Shown: in pieces, positions 1-12,035 of the stretch
Layout: each line of letters opens with the position of its first letter
Position numbering within the stretch: the stretch's first letter is position 1
DNA from: Pseudomonas sp. HMWF032
Lineage (GTDB): Bacteria > Pseudomonadota > Gammaproteobacteria > Pseudomonadales > Pseudomonadaceae
DNA: 64,000 nt
Direction of reading: 5' to 3'
Assembly: GCF_003060885.1 (NCBI RefSeq)
Contig: NZ_QAIG01000005.1
Coordinates: 1,301,090 to 1,365,089, forward strand
The notes under the pieces: model-generated
Told to the model about the DNA's origin: nothing
Databases searched by the model: none
The model's input: the letters and a program-made list of their open reading frames with translations, nothing else
Made by a program: the position numbers and the translations under genes

Positions 1-834
1 CGCAATGACTTCGTCACCTTTGCGCACGATACCGCTGGCCAGGGTGCCGGCGAAGCCACGGAAGTTCAGATTCGGACGGTTGACGTACTGCACCGGGAAA
101 CGCAGGTCAGTAAAGTTACGGTCACCGGCCACCTCCACGGTTTCCAGAATTTCCATCAGCGACTGACCGTCATACCAAGGCGACTGCTCGCTCTTGTTCA
201 CCACGTTATCGCCTTTGAGCGCCGACATCGGCACGAAATGCAGCGATGTGGGTTTGAGCGCAATACCTTCGGCGAACTTCAGGTAGTCGGCCTTGATCTG
301 CTCGAAAACGCCTTGATCGAAGCCCTTGAGGTCCATCTTGTTGATGGCCACAACGATGTGCTTGATGCCCAGCAGGCTGGCGATAAAACTGTGGCGCTTG
401 GTCTGGGTCTGCACACCGTAACGGGCGTCGATCAGGATGATCGCCAGGTCGCAGGTGGACGCACCGGTGGCCATGTTGCGGGTGTACTGCTCGTGGCCAG
501 GGGTGTCGGCGATGATGAACTTGCGCTTGGCGGTGCTGAAATAGCGGTACGCCACATCGATGGTGATGCCTTGCTCACGCTCGGCCTGCAGGCCGTCGAC
601 CAACAACGCCAGGTCGATGTCGTCACCGGTGGTGCCGACTTTTTTCGAGTCTTTGCTGATGGCTTCCAGATGGTCTTCGTAGATCATCTTGGAGTCGTGC
701 AGCAGGCGCCCGATCAGGGTGCTCTTGCCGTCGTCGACGTTGCCGCAGGTGAGGAAGCGCAGCAGTTCTTTACGCTCGTGCTGGGCCAGGTAAGCGAGGA
801 TGTCTTCGCTGATCAGATCGGATTGGTGCGACAT
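1..834 (-). CDS. cysN: Sulfate adenylyltransferase subunit 1 (GTPase), partial
   Basis: This is the GTP-hydrolysing subunit that drives ATP sulfurylase, making adenosine 5'-phosphosulfate from sulfate and ATP in the cytoplasm. The first 278 codons are visible and the gene runs off the left edge. The GTPase motifs are clear: P-loop GNVDDGKST near residue 31, the switch motif [13 protein letters not shown], and the NKMD base-specificity motif. The ATG at 834 lies one base past the cysD stop codon, so the two subunits form one operon in the order cysD-cysN. In pseudomonads CysN is often fused to an APS kinase domain (CysNC); that part would lie outside the window, so fusion cannot be judged here. 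Confidence 0.96.
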   Translation of the reverse strand, partial: MSHQSDLISEDILAYLAQHERKELLRFLTCGNVDDGKSTLIGRLLHDSKMIYEDHLEAISKDSKKVGTTGDDIDLALLVDGLQAEREQGITIDVAYRYFSTAKRKFIIADTPGHEQYTRNMATGASTCDLAIILIDARYGVQTQTKRHSFIASLLGIKHIVVAINKMDLKGFDQGVFEQIKADYLKFAEGIALKPTSLHFVPMSALKGDNVVNKSEQSPWYDGQSLMEILETVEVAGDRNFTDLRFPVQYVNRPNLNFRGFAGTLASGIVRKGDEVIA

Positions 835-835
835 A

Positions 836-1753
836 TTAAAAGTACCCCTGACGTTTTTTCTCTTCCATCGAGCCGGCGGCATCGTGGTCAATAACGCGAC
901 CCTGGCGCTCGGAAGTACGGGTCAGGAGCATTTCCTGGATGATGTCAGTGAGGCTGGTGGCTGTGGACTCCACCGCGCCGGTCAGCGGGTAGCAGCCGAG
1001 GGTGCGGAAACGCACCATCTTCTTGGTGATGCGGGCTTTCTCTTCGTCCGAGAGGTGCTCGAGGATGCGCTCGTCGTCGATCATGATGAGGGTGCCATTC
1101 TTCTCGATCACTTCACGCTCGGCAGCGAAGTACAGCGGCACGATCGGGATTTGCTCCAGATAGATGTACTGCCAGATGTCCAGCTCGGTCCAGTTGGACA
1201 GCGGGAACACACGGATCGATTCACCCTTCTTGACCTTACCGTTGTACACGTTCCACAGTTCAGGGCGCTGGTTCTTCGGGTCCCAGCGGTGCTTGCTGTC
1301 GCGGAAGGAATACACACGCTCTTTAGCGCGGGACTTTTCTTCGTCACGGCGCGCGCCACCGAAGGCGGCGTCAAAGCCGTACTTGTTAAGCGCCTGCTTG
1401 AGACCCTCGGTCTTCATCACGTCGGTGTGCTTGGCACTGCCGTAGGTGAAGGGGTTCATGTCCTGCGCCACACCATCGGGGTTGATGTGGGTGATCAGAT
1501 CCAGACCATACTCGTTGACCATCTTCTCGCGGAAGCGATACATCTCTTGAAACTTCCAGCGTGTGTCGACGTGCAACACCGGGAACGGCAGTTTGCCGGG
1601 GAAGAATGCCTTGCGGGCCAAGTGCAGCATCACGGCGGAGTCTTTGCCGATGGAGTAGAGCATCACCGGGTTATCGAATTCGGCGGCCACTTCACGAATG
1701 ATGTGGATACTTTCCGCCTCCAGCTGTTTCAGGTGGGTCAGTTTATCGAGCAT
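836..1753 (-). CDS. cysD: Sulfate adenylyltransferase subunit 2
   Basis: CysD is the catalytic ATP sulfurylase subunit, a PP-loop adenylyltransferase that works with CysN in assimilatory sulfate reduction. The 305-residue length is normal for the family. The PP-loop [15 protein letters not shown] lies near residue 55, followed by the conserved [16 protein letters not shown] segment that binds ATP and sulfate. The C-terminus [12 protein letters not shown] is typical. It is first in the operon, with cysN starting one base after its stop. The promoter must lie in the 142-bp gap to the stop of the upstream gene at 1896. CysB control is expected from family knowledge, but I could not pick out a site. 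Confidence 0.97.
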   Translation of the reverse strand: MLDKLTHLKQLEAESIHIIREVAAEFDNPVMLYSIGKDSAVMLHLARKAFFPGKLPFPVLHVDTRWKFQEMYRFREKMVNEYGLDLITHINPDGVAQDMNPFTYGSAKHTDVMKTEGLKQALNKYGFDAAFGGARRDEEKSRAKERVYSFRDSKHRWDPKNQRPELWNVYNGKVKKGESIRVFPLSNWTELDIWQYIYLEQIPIVPLYFAAEREVIEKNGTLIMIDDERILEHLSDEEKARITKKMVRFRTLGCYPLTGAVESTATSLTDIIQEMLLTRTSERQGRVIDHDAAGSMEEKKRQGYF

Positions 1754-1844
1754 GGCTACTCACGAAATGCGATATATTTGGGCCGGCGGGCCGTGGACGA
1801 GGGCGCACTCTAGCACAGCACCCTCTTCTATTCAGGAGCCCGGT

Positions 1845-1861
1845 TAGATCGAAACGATCTA
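1845..1861. other. Perfect palindrome between nif3 and cysD
   Basis: Perfect 7-bp arms TAGATCG and CGATCTA flank AAA. It sits after the NIF3-family gene and upstream of cysD. There is no adjacent T-run, so it may be a weak terminator hairpin or a protein-binding site in the cysD promoter region. Confidence 0.4.
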
Positions 1862-1895
1862 GCTTTATACCTACAGGAAAGGCCGCAATTGCGCC

Positions 1896-2654
1896 TCAGA
1901 TTGGGTTGGGGCAATCGATAAAAAGATGCTCAATGGCAAAGCGCCGCGCCAGATAATCACCCAGCGTCTGCACCCCATAACGCTCGGTGGCGTGATGGCC
2001 GGCGGCGATAAAGCTGATGCCGTTTTCCCGGGCGCTGTGGAAAGTCTGTTCAGAGGCTTCACCGGTCAGGTACAGATCAACCCCAGCGGCAATCGCCTGA
2101 TCGATATAACCCTGACCACCGCCCGTGCACCAACCGACTCGACGAATCATTTCATCGCCCTCAACCAGCAGCGGCTCACGGCCCAGCACCTGATGCACAT
2201 GGCGGGCGAAATCGCGCGGACTCATGGCCTCAGCCAGGGAGCCGATCAGGCCGACGGTGCGTGGATTTTCCGGCTCCAGCGGGCCTTCCACGGTAATACC
2301 GAGCTGCGCGGCCAGCTGCACGTTGTTGCCCACGTCGGGGTGCACATCCAGCGGCAGGTGATAGGCCAGCAGGCTGATGTCGTTGGCCAGCAGGGTCTGT
2401 AGGCGGCGGCGCTTCATTCCGGTGACACAGGGGTTTTCGCCCTTCCAGAAATAGCCGTGGTGCACCAAAAGCACATCAGCTTCGGCCTCGACGGCCGCAT
2501 CGACCAGCGCCTGGCTGGCGGTCACGCCACTGACGATGCGCCGTACCTGCGGCCGGCCCTCGACCTGCAGGCCATTGGGGCAGTAATCACTGATTCGCGC
2601 CGCATTGAGGTAGCGGTCGGCTTCTTCCACTAGGGTCGCCAGGGCAATGGCCAT
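1896..2654 (-). CDS. NIF3 / YbgI-family dinuclear metal-binding protein
   Basis: This 252-residue protein belongs to the NIF3 family (YbgI in E. coli), often labelled GTP cyclohydrolase 1 type 2. Family members form toroidal hexamers with a two-metal site, and their cellular role is unsettled. The metal-binding motifs are visible: VHHGYFWKGE near residue 64 and AGHHATERYGV near residue 217. The start at 2654 is supported by an AAGGA ribosome site six bases upstream. It is divergent from algW. The position between cysDN and algW agrees with P. aeruginosa as I remember it. Family assignment is firm; function is not. Confidence 0.92.
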   Translation of the reverse strand: MAIALATLVEEADRYLNAARISDYCPNGLQVEGRPQVRRIVSGVTASQALVDAAVEAEADVLLVHHGYFWKGENPCVTGMKRRRLQTLLANDISLLAYHLPLDVHPDVGNNVQLAAQLGITVEGPLEPENPRTVGLIGSLAEAMSPRDFARHVHQVLGREPLLVEGDEMIRRVGWCTGGGQGYIDQAIAAGVDLYLTGEASEQTFHSARENGISFIAAGHHATERYGVQTLGDYLARRFAIEHLFIDCPNPI

Positions 2655-2685
2655 AGGGTTTCCTTATCAACAGGTGTGCGGGCGC

Positions 2686-2714
2686 TGCTTTATTCGCAGC
2701 CACCTCTCTATAAT
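2686..2714 (+). promoter_or_regulatory. Candidate algW promoter
   Basis: A perfect -10 hexamer TATAAT lies at 2709-2714, 51 bp before the algW start. The -35 at 17-bp spacing (TGCTTT, 2686-2691) is poor, so recognition may depend on other contacts. Confidence 0.45.
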
Positions 2715-2765
2715 GGCGCACCTTAAGGGGCGCACCTGCCCCCGGCAACCCTCAGGATTGGATCG

Positions 2766-3908
<1,143 letters not shown>

Positions 3909-3957
3909 TTCTCACTCTTTTTCAATTTGCACAACGCAATCGATAATTCCTCTCAAC

Positions 3958-3982
3958 TTTAATGTTATGTTATTACATTAAA
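3958..3982. promoter_or_regulatory. Zur-like operator upstream of the TonB-dependent receptor
   Basis: A perfect inverted repeat TTTAATGT-N9-ACATTAAA is centred on 3970. Its core GTTATgttATtAC matches 10 of 12 defined positions of the Zur consensus GTTATAnTATAAC, and the flanking AAT/ATT also fit the longer E. coli-type box. It lies 22 bp before the receptor start, as expected for a repressor overlapping a promoter. It fits Fur (GATAATGATAATCATTATC) and NikR sites less well. Identification is by eye only. Confidence 0.6.
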
Positions 3983-4004
3983 TACAGTAGAAGGATATTA
4001 CCTC

Positions 4005-6089
4005 TTGCGCGCCGCCCACGCTTTGCTTGCCTGCCTGATCACCCCCAGCGCTTTTGCCGCAGCAGCAGAAAACCCCGTCGAGCTGTCCGCCACCACCGTC
4101 ACCGCACGCCAGGAACGGGCGGATGGCCCTGTACAGGGTTATCGCGCCACCCGTTCGGCCAGTGCGACTCGCACTGATACGCCGATTGAGCAGATCGCGC
4201 AAAGCATCAGCGTGGTGCCGTCACAGGTGCTCGATGACCTGGGCACCCCGCGCATCGACCGCGCCCTGGATTTTGCTGGCGGAGTATCCAGGCAAAACAA
4301 TTTCGGCGGCCTGACCTTCCTCAATTACAGCGTGCGCGGTTTCACCACTGGTGAGCTGTACAAGAACGGCTTCGCCATCAACCGCGGCAGCTACAGCTCG
4401 CCGGACGCCTCCGGTATCGAACGTATTGAGGTGCTCAAAGGCCCGGCCGCCAGCCTGTATGGCCGTGGCGACCCAGGCGGCATGATCAATATCGTCAGCA
4501 AGAAGCCGCAGGCCGAGGCTTTCAGCCAACTCAAGGCCAGCGCCGGGAGTTGGGACCGCTACCGCAGCAGCCTGGACGTCAACACCCCGCTGAATGACGA
4601 CGCTACCCTGCTGTCACGGGTCAACCTGGCGATCGAGGACAACCAGAGCTTTCGCGACCATGTCGGCAGTGAACGGCAGATCGTCAGCCCGTCGCTGAGC
4701 TGGCAGCTGGATGCCGACACCCTGCTACTGGTCGAGAGCGAGTTCAGCCGTACCGAATCGGTGTTCGACCGTGGCATACCGGCGGTGAACAACCGCATGG
4801 GCGCGGTGAAAGATTCCACGTTTATGGGCGAGCCGAACGACGGCACCATCCGCAACGACAACCAGATGCTGCAGGTCAGCCTGGAGCGCCACCTCAATGA
4901 CAGCTGGAAGCTACGCCTGGCCAACCACTACGCCCAGGGTCGCCTGCAGGGCAACAGCTCCGAGCCGTCACGCCTGGTTGGCGACACCCTGACGCGCTTC
5001 TATCGCCAGCGCAGCTTCGAATGGAACGACAGCATCACCCAGGCCGAACTGCACGGCAGCTTCGACCTCGGCAGCTGGCAGCACCAGACCCTCGCTGGCC
5101 TGGAGTACGAGAACTACCGCAACAGCCAGAAGTACCCGCAAAGCGCGACCACCCTGGGCTACGGCCAGAACATCCACCAACCGCAGTACGGCCAGACCAA
5201 GCCCGCCATCGTCAATCCCAACGACTTCTTCGAGCATACCGAGAGCTATGCCCTCAACCTGCAGGATCAGATCAGTTTCAGCGAACGCCTGAGTGGCCTG
5301 ATCGGCGCACGCTTCGAGCGCTTCGAGCAGACCGCACTGAACCGCAGCACGCGGGTCAGCAATGAGCAGAACAAGGATGTCGCCACCGCGCGCGCAGGGC
5401 TGCTCTATCAACTGACGCCGCAGATCGGGGTGTTCGCCAACGCCTCCACCTCGTTCAAGCCCAACAGCATCAGCAGCCAGGGCACGGTGTTCAAACCGGA
5501 GAAGGGCCTGGGCTATGAAACTGGGCTGAAGCTCGACCTGCTCGACAGCCGCCTGGGCGCGACACTCGCGTTGTTTCATATCGACAAGGAAAACGTGCTG
5601 ACCGCCGACCCGGCCAATCCCGGCAACAGCATCGCCGCTGGCAAGGCGCGCAGCCAGGGTCTGGACATGCAGTTCAGCGGCCAGCTCAGCGATGCCGTGC
5701 GCATCATCGGCGCCTACGCCTTTATCGATGCTGAAGTGACCGAAGACAACAGCCTGCCGGTCGGCAGCCAGCTGCTCGGCGTCGCCCGCCACAGTGGCAG
5801 CCTGATGACGGTCTATCAGTTTCAGGAAGGTGGCCTGCGCGGCTCGGACATCGGTGCCGCCTTCCACTATGTAGGGGATCGCTCGGGGCAAGCCGGCAGC
5901 GACTTCGAATTACCGGCCTACAACACCGTCGACCTGCTCGCGCGCTATCAGGCCAGCGAGGACCTAAGCGTCGGTCTGAACCTCAACAACCTGTTCGACC
6001 GCGAGTACTACGAACGCGCGTTCAACAGCGCCTGGGTCATGCCCGGTGACCCACGCAACCTCAGCCTCAGCCTGACCCTCAATCTCTAA
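4005..6089 (+). CDS. TonB-dependent outer-membrane receptor (siderophore/metallophore type)
   Basis: This 694-residue outer-membrane receptor would import a metal chelate using TonB energy. The signal peptide is about residues 1-20 (cut near AFA-AAA). The plug domain contains IEQIAQSISVVP, the NYSVRGF box and IERIEVLKGPAASLYGRG, all typical of the siderophore-receptor subfamily. A 22-stranded barrel follows, with the conserved NLNNLFDREYY segment near the end. The start is TTG at 4005: a GAAGGA ribosome site lies 9 bp upstream and an in-frame stop at 3960 leaves no ATG. The DUF4198 gene follows 18 bp later. The Zur-like operator suggests zinc starvation control despite the siderophore-type annotation; the substrate is unknown. 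Confidence 0.9.
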   Translation: MRAAHALLACLITPSAFAAAAENPVELSATTVTARQERADGPVQGYRATRSASATRTDTPIEQIAQSISVVPSQVLDDLGTPRIDRALDFAGGVSRQNNFGGLTFLNYSVRGFTTGELYKNGFAINRGSYSSPDASGIERIEVLKGPAASLYGRGDPGGMINIVSKKPQAEAFSQLKASAGSWDRYRSSLDVNTPLNDDATLLSRVNLAIEDNQSFRDHVGSERQIVSPSLSWQLDADTLLLVESEFSRTESVFDRGIPAVNNRMGAVKDSTFMGEPNDGTIRNDNQMLQVSLERHLNDSWKLRLANHYAQGRLQGNSSEPSRLVGDTLTRFYRQRSFEWNDSITQAELHGSFDLGSWQHQTLAGLEYENYRNSQKYPQSATTLGYGQNIHQPQYGQTKPAIVNPNDFFEHTESYALNLQDQISFSERLSGLIGARFERFEQTALNRSTRVSNEQNKDVATARAGLLYQLTPQIGVFANASTSFKPNSISSQGTVFKPEKGLGYETGLKLDLLDSRLGATLALFHIDKENVLTADPANPGNSIAAGKARSQGLDMQFSGQLSDAVRIIGAYAFIDAEVTEDNSLPVGSQLLGVARHSGSLMTVYQFQEGGLRGSDIGAAFHYVGDRSGQAGSDFELPAYNTVDLLARYQASEDLSVGLNLNNLFDREYYERAFNSAWVMPGDPRNLSLSLTLNL

Positions 6090-6107
6090 CCCGCAAGGAA
6101 CACCCGT

Positions 6108-6836
6108 ATGCGCACTGCCAAACCCGCCCTGCTCACTGTGTTATTCGCCGCCCTGCTTGCCGGGCAAGCTCAGGCCCACGGTTTGTGGACCGAACAACGC
6201 CGCGGCCATATCGAAACCATCTACGGCCACGGTGCCGAGGACAACGCCTTCAAGGCCGAGAAGATCAGCGGCGCTTGGGCCTATGACCGCGCCGGCAAGA
6301 TGATCCCGGTCACCGTTCAGCGTCTTGAGGATCACGCCCGCCTGCAACCGCTGAAAACCCCGGCGGTGCTCGGCGTAGCCCTGGATAACGGCGCCTGGTC
6401 ACTGACCCCGGACAAGCAGTGGATCAATCAGGGCCGCAGCAAAGTGCCGAACTCGACCGAGTCGCTGCACACGTTCAAGTACAGCCTGGCGATTTACCAG
6501 GAAGGCGCCACGTTGCCGAAGCTGGATCAATTGAAGATGGTTATCCTGCCGGAAGTCGACCCACTCAAGGTCGGCCCCGGCAAGCTGCTGGCGGTGCGGG
6601 TGCTGGTGGATGGCCAGCCAGCTGCGGGGGTCGAGCTGGTCGGTGACTACCGTGGTGCGCCGCACCAGGTCAGCGCCACCACCGATGCCGACGGCCGCGC
6701 CCAGGTACTGGTACGCAACGAAGGGCTGAATATCATCAGCGCATCCATCGACCTACCCGTCAAAGGCGACAAGGATATCGAGACGCGCGGCCTGTTTACC
6801 TCGCTGACCTTCCTCGGCCAGGCGCACCACGAATAA
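6108..6836 (+). CDS. DUF4198 (COG5266-like) periplasmic protein
   Basis: This 242-residue secreted protein has a clear signal peptide (LLTVLFAALLAGQAQAHG, cut after AQA), so the mature protein starts with a histidine. The rest matches the DUF4198 family, related to the periplasmic part of NikM-type metal uptake systems, with a carboxypeptidase-like beta fold near the C-terminus (AGVELVGDYRGAPHQVSATTDADGRAQV). It shares an operon with the upstream TonB receptor, 18 bp apart. I infer a periplasmic metal-handling role coupled to the receptor. No metal ligand set is proven by sequence. An intrinsic terminator follows. Confidence 0.82.
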   Translation: MRTAKPALLTVLFAALLAGQAQAHGLWTEQRRGHIETIYGHGAEDNAFKAEKISGAWAYDRAGKMIPVTVQRLEDHARLQPLKTPAVLGVALDNGAWSLTPDKQWINQGRSKVPNSTESLHTFKYSLAIYQEGATLPKLDQLKMVILPEVDPLKVGPGKLLAVRVLVDGQPAAGVELVGDYRGAPHQVSATTDADGRAQVLVRNEGLNIISASIDLPVKGDKDIETRGLFTSLTFLGQAHHE

Positions 6837-6861
6837 CCCATACTGAAAAGTCACAGGCAAT

Positions 6862-6891
6862 AAAAAGCCGGAGCACTGCTCCGGCTTTTTT
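6862..6891. terminator. Bidirectional intrinsic terminator
   Basis: Arms AGCCGGAGCA and TGCTCCGGCT are flanked by A5 on the left and T6 on the right, so the hairpin can stop the DUF4198 gene from the left and hisC from the right. Confidence 0.85.
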
Positions 6892-6902
6892 ATGGCACCG
6901 AA

Positions 6903-7955
6903 TTACAGACCTTGCAGGGCATCCAGCAGCGCCTGGTTCTGCTCCAGCGTGCCGATGGTGATGCGCAGGAACTGGGCAATCCGCTGTTGCTTGAAGTGAC
7001 GCACGATCACGCCCTGCTCGCGCAGGCCGGCCGCCAGGGTGGCCGCATCTTTGCCCGGATGACGGGCGAACACGAAGTTCGCCGCCGACGGCAGCACCTC
7101 AAAGCCCAGCTGCTCCAGCCCTGCCACCACCGCCTCACGGCTGTCGATCACCCGCTGGCAGGTTTGCTTGAAGTACGCCTTGTCCTCAAATGCCGCCGCC
7201 GCGCCGGCAATCGCCATACGGTCCAGCGGGTAGGAGTTGAAGCTGTTCTTGATGCGTTCCAAGGCTTCGATCAGGTCAGGATGACCGACCGCGATACCGA
7301 CCCGCAACCCGGCCAGCGAGCGCGACTTGGATAACGTCTGGCTAACCAGCAGGTTGGGGTATTTATCCACCAGACTGATCGCCGTCTCGCCGCCAAAATC
7401 GATATAGGCCTCGTCTACCAGCAGCACGGTATCCGGGTTGGCCTGGAGCATGCGCTCGATGGCATCCAGCGCCAGAGGACAGCCGGTCGGTGCGTTCGGG
7501 TTGGGGAAAATAATGCCGCCGTTGGGCCGCGCATAATCTTCCACACGAATCTGGAATTGTTCGTCCAGCGGCACCTGCACGAAGTCGATGCCATACAGGC
7601 CGCAATACACCGGATAGAAGCTGTAGCTGATATCCGGAAACAGCAGCGGTTGGCCGTGCTGGAACAGGCCGTGAAAAGCGTGCGCCAGCACCTCGTCGGA
7701 ACCATTGCCGACAAACACCTGAGCCGTCTGCACACCGTAATAATCGGCCACTGCCTGCTTCAGGCGATCGCTATTGGGGTCCGGGTACAGGCGCAGGTTG
7801 TCGTTAAGCTCAGCCTGCATGGCGGCGATCGCCTTGGGCGACGGGCCATAGGGATTTTCATTGGTGTTGAGCTTGACCAGCTTGGCCAGTTTCGGCTGCT
7901 CACCCGGCACATAAGGCACCAGGTCTTTGACGAAGGGGCTCCAGAATTTGCTCAT
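6903..7955 (-). CDS. hisC: Histidinol-phosphate aminotransferase
   Basis: HisC is a PLP-dependent class I/II aminotransferase that converts imidazole acetol phosphate to histidinol phosphate using glutamate. The 350 residues carry the PLP-contacting NPNAPTG loop (about 152-158), DEAYIDF (181-187) and the Schiff-base lysine K210 in [12 protein letters not shown]. It is the last gene of hisG-hisD-hisC, 60 bp after hisD, with a GC-rich inverted repeat (GGCGCGC/GCGCGCC, 7991-8007) in the gap. Pseudomonads commonly encode a second hisC elsewhere, so this copy may not be the only one. Confidence 0.95.
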   Translation of the reverse strand: MSKFWSPFVKDLVPYVPGEQPKLAKLVKLNTNENPYGPSPKAIAAMQAELNDNLRLYPDPNSDRLKQAVADYYGVQTAQVFVGNGSDEVLAHAFHGLFQHGQPLLFPDISYSFYPVYCGLYGIDFVQVPLDEQFQIRVEDYARPNGGIIFPNPNAPTGCPLALDAIERMLQANPDTVLLVDEAYIDFGGETAISLVDKYPNLLVSQTLSKSRSLAGLRVGIAVGHPDLIEALERIKNSFNSYPLDRMAIAGAAAAFEDKAYFKQTCQRVIDSREAVVAGLEQLGFEVLPSAANFVFARHPGKDAATLAAGLREQGVIVRHFKQQRIAQFLRITIGTLEQNQALLDALQGL

Positions 7956-8015
7956 CTGCCCTTCTCTCCTCGAATTCGATTCTGGGGTGAGGCGCGCGCG
8001 GCGCGCCCTGAAAAC

Positions 8016-9326
8016 TCAGTTCTTGATGCGGTATTCAGCGCTGCGGGCATGGGCGGTCAGCGACTCGCCACGGGCCAGCACGCTGGCGACCTTACCCAAC
8101 TCCGACGCACCCTCGGCCGAACAATGAATGATCGACGAGCGCTTCTGGAAGTCATACACCCCCAGCGGCGAGGAATAGCGCGCTGTGCCAGAGGTCGGCA
8201 GCACATGGTTAGGGCCGGCGCAGTAGTCACCCAGGGCCTCGGCGGTGTAGCGGCCCATAAAGATCGCACCGGCGTGACGAATCAGCGGCAGGTACTCGTC
8301 GGGGTTCGCCACCGACAACTCCAGGTGCTCCGGCGCAATACGGTTGGCCACCTCAATGGCCTGGGCCATGTCGGCCACCTGAATCAGTGCGCCACGGCCT
8401 TCCAGTGAAGTGCGCGCAATGGTTTCACGCTCCAGAGTCGGCAGCAATCTGGCGATGCTTTCGGCGACGCGATCAAGGAAGGCGGCATCTGGGCTCACCA
8501 GAATCGACTGCGCGTCTTCATCGTGTTCGGCCTGGGAAAACAGGTCCATGGCGATCCAGTCTGGATCGGTCTGGCCGTCACACACCACGAGAATTTCCGA
8601 CGGTCCGGCGATCATGTCGATACCGACCTTGCCGAACACGTGGCGCTTGGCGGTGGCGACATAGATATTGCCCGGGCCGACGACCTTGTCCACCGGTGGC
8701 ACGCTTTCGGTGCCATAGGCCAAGGCGGCCACGGCTTGCGCACCGCCGATGGTGAACACGCGATCAACGCCGGCAATACAGGCGGCAGCCAGAACGATCT
8801 CATTGATCTCGCCACGCGGGGTCGGCACCACCATCACCACTTCCGGCACGCCGGCGACCTTGGCCGGAATGGCGTTCATCAACACCGAAGACGGGTAGGA
8901 GGCTTTGCCGCCCGGCACATACAGGCCGGCGCGGTCCAGCGGGGTGACTTTCTGCCCCAGCACCGTGCCGTCGGCCTCGGTGTAGGTCCAAGAGTCCTGA
9001 CGCTGGCGCTCGTGGTACAGGCGCACGCGCTCGGCGGCCTTTTCCAGGGCGCTGCGCTGCTCGGCGGTGATGCGGGTCAGGGCCAGCTCCAGGCGCTCGC
9101 GCGGCAGGATGAGATCGGCCATCGAGGCGACATCCAGCCCATCGAACTGCTTGGTGAACTCGACCAGCGCCGCATCGCCACGCTCACGCACGGCTTTAAT
9201 GATGTCCAGCACGCGCTGGTTGACCGCGTCGTCCGAGACACTTTCCCAGCTCAGCAGATGATCCAGATGCTGGGCAAAGTCCTGGTCAGCAGCATTGAGT
9301 CGGCGAATAGCGATAGGAGCGGTCAT
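8016..9326 (-). CDS. hisD: Histidinol dehydrogenase
   Basis: HisD catalyses the last two steps of histidine synthesis, oxidising L-histidinol to L-histidine with NAD and a zinc ion. The 436-residue protein shows the family motifs [27 protein letters not shown] and GPSEILVV, and the C-terminal zinc region with [15 protein letters not shown] place the start at ATG 9326, where [11 protein letters not shown] begins after an AAGAGG ribosome site; an in-frame upstream extension of 16 codons from 9374 has no family support. It lies 121 bp after hisG. Confidence 0.96.
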   Translation of the reverse strand: MTAPIAIRRLNAADQDFAQHLDHLLSWESVSDDAVNQRVLDIIKAVRERGDAALVEFTKQFDGLDVASMADLILPRERLELALTRITAEQRSALEKAAERVRLYHERQRQDSWTYTEADGTVLGQKVTPLDRAGLYVPGGKASYPSSVLMNAIPAKVAGVPEVVMVVPTPRGEINEIVLAAACIAGVDRVFTIGGAQAVAALAYGTESVPPVDKVVGPGNIYVATAKRHVFGKVGIDMIAGPSEILVVCDGQTDPDWIAMDLFSQAEHDEDAQSILVSPDAAFLDRVAESIARLLPTLERETIARTSLEGRGALIQVADMAQAIEVANRIAPEHLELSVANPDEYLPLIRHAGAIFMGRYTAEALGDYCAGPNHVLPTSGTARYSSPLGVYDFQKRSSIIHCSAEGASELGKVASVLARGESLTAHARSAEYRIKN

Positions 9327-9447
9327 AGCGGGCCTCTTAGATTGGCAAATGCTCAAGCGCCCGTAGAGTAACAACCACTCCGCGCGGGCACCTGAGAATT
9401 TTGGCTATAACGCGGATAGGCTAGGCCGCACAGGACGGCCATCAGAC

Positions 9448-10083
9448 TCAGCGTGGATGTCGCGCTTCAACCGCATCGCGCAGGGTGTCGATCAACGCCT
9501 GAATGCGCGCGTGCTGCATCTTCATCGACGCCTTGTTGACAATCAGCCGCGAGCTGATCATGGCGATCAACTCCTGAGCTTCCAGACCATTGGCGCGCAG
9601 GGTGTTGCCGGTGTCGACCACGTCAATGATCTTGTCGGCCAGCCCCACCAGCGGTGCCAACTCCATCGAACCATACAGCTTGATGATGTCGACCTGGCGG
9701 CCCTGCTCGGCGTAATACCGTTTGGCCACATTGACGAACTTGGTGGCTACCCGCAGACGGCCTTTCGGCTCGGGCGCGCCAACAGCACCGGCGGTCATCA
9801 GCTTGCATTGGGCAATCCGCAGGTCCAGCGGCTCGTACAGACCCTGGCCACCGTATTCCATCAGCACGTCCTTGCCAGCCACACCGAGATCGGCCGCACC
9901 GTGTTCAACATAGGTCGGCACATCGGTGGCACGCACGATCAGCAGGCGTACATCATCCAGGGTGGTGGGGATGATCAGCTTGCGACTTTTATCCGGATTC
10001 TCGGTCGGTTCAATGCCCGCCGCGGCCAGCAGCGGCAGGGTGTCATCGAGAATCCGGCCTTTGGAAAGAGCAATGGTCAGCAT
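9448..10083 (-). CDS. hisG: ATP phosphoribosyltransferase, short form
   Basis: HisG commits ATP and PRPP to histidine synthesis. At 211 residues this is the short form, lacking the C-terminal histidine-sensing domain. Such enzymes need the separate regulatory subunit HisZ, which is not in this window. Motifs include [18 protein letters not shown] at the N-terminus and the PRPP loop [14 protein letters not shown] near residue 155. The start is ATG 10083 ([10 protein letters not shown]), not the 26-codon upstream extension. It begins 4 bp after the murA stop, so murA and hisG are probably cotranscribed. Confidence 0.95.
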   Translation of the reverse strand: MLTIALSKGRILDDTLPLLAAAGIEPTENPDKSRKLIIPTTLDDVRLLIVRATDVPTYVEHGAADLGVAGKDVLMEYGGQGLYEPLDLRIAQCKLMTAGAVGAPEPKGRLRVATKFVNVAKRYYAEQGRQVDIIKLYGSMELAPLVGLADKIIDVVDTGNTLRANGLEAQELIAMISSRLIVNKASMKMQHARIQALIDTLRDAVEARHPR

Positions 10084-10087
10084 GGTC

Positions 10088-11365
<1,278 letters not shown>

Positions 11366-11605
11366 TTAGGAGCGCGCGGCCCAATCGGCACGGCTGAAGA
11401 ATTTCATACTCACGGCGTGGATGCTGCCATCAGCGATCCAAGCGTTGAGGTGAGCGTAAATCTGTTGCTGGCGCTTGACCGGGCTGAGGGCCGCCAGCTC
11501 GTCACTGATCAGGTTCAGCTGAAAGTTGCAGCCTTCGCCTTCGACTTCCACTTGGGTATCCGGCAATTTAGCCTCAAGGAGACTCTTTACTTCTAAGGCT
11601 TGCAT
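11366..11605 (-). CDS. ibaG: BolA-family protein IbaG
   Basis: This 79-residue protein has the single BolA fold. The motif VKRQQQIYAHLNAWIADGSIHA and the conserved histidine place it with IbaG (YrbA), which pairs with monothiol glutaredoxins in iron-sulfur handling and stands upstream of murA in E. coli as well. I choose ATG 11605, with GAGG six bases upstream, over a TTG two codons earlier. It heads the ibaG-murA-hisGDC run. Confidence 0.9.
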   Translation of the reverse strand: MQALEVKSLLEAKLPDTQVEVEGEGCNFQLNLISDELAALSPVKRQQQIYAHLNAWIADGSIHAVSMKFFSRADWAARS

Positions 11606-11726
11606 GCTCAACCTCGATCAATGCATGAATTAACGATTGCCGAGCTGACGCTCGCGGGTCGAGCATCATACAAAAAAGCCCCCCGCCTGCGAACCCCGCA
11701 TTATCAGCCGCCGACCGAAGCCGTGA

Positions 11727-12035
11727 TCAGGCTTGCAGCGGAAGAATTTCCAGCAAACCGCAGACACTGGCGATTTCGCGCATATCGTTGGGCAGGTTAC
11801 GCACGCTCAGCGTCTTGCTGTGGGCACTGGCGTCACGCATAAAAGCCAACAGCAGCGACACACCGACGCTGCTGGATTTTTCCACACCGCTGCAATCGAT
11901 CACGCAGTCAGCGGCCTGACTGGCCTTGAGCAGCCTTCCGCCCTGCTCGCGTAAGGCTGGAGCACTCAGGTAATCCAGCACGCCAACCAGTTGCAGAACT
12001 CCGGGCGCAGCCTCAGTGATATTCGCCTGACTCAC
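11727..12035 (-). CDS. mlaB: STAS-domain protein MlaB
   Basis: MlaB is the small cytoplasmic STAS subunit that binds MlaF and stabilises the MlaFEDB complex in the inner membrane. The 102-residue protein has the STAS signature CVIDCSGVEKSSSVGVSLLL, including the serine/threonine-rich loop needed for MlaF contact in E. coli. It begins at GTG 12035, and this start overlaps the mlaC stop (GTGA), indicating translational coupling. It is the last gene of mlaFEDCB. Confidence 0.9.
   Translation of the reverse strand: MSQANITEAAPGVLQLVGVLDYLSAPALREQGGRLLKASQAADCVIDCSGVEKSSSVGVSLLLAFMRDASAHSKTLSVRNLPNDMREIASVCGLLEILPLQA

Noticed and set aside
3958..3982. Fur box reading of the palindrome before the TonB receptor
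   Set aside because: The repeat lacks the GATAAT hexamer array of Fur sites and fits the Zur core better, though this was judged by eye and is not excluded.
8800..8910. Histidine-rich stretch ([10 protein letters not shown]) in a plus-strand frame
   Set aside because: It is the complement of the hisD segment encoding [10 protein letters not shown] and is not a real metal-binding protein.
11640..11726. Terminator for mlaB near the A6/T6 run at about 11670
   Set aside because: No complementary arm pairs with the adjacent G-run, so a stem could not be drawn.
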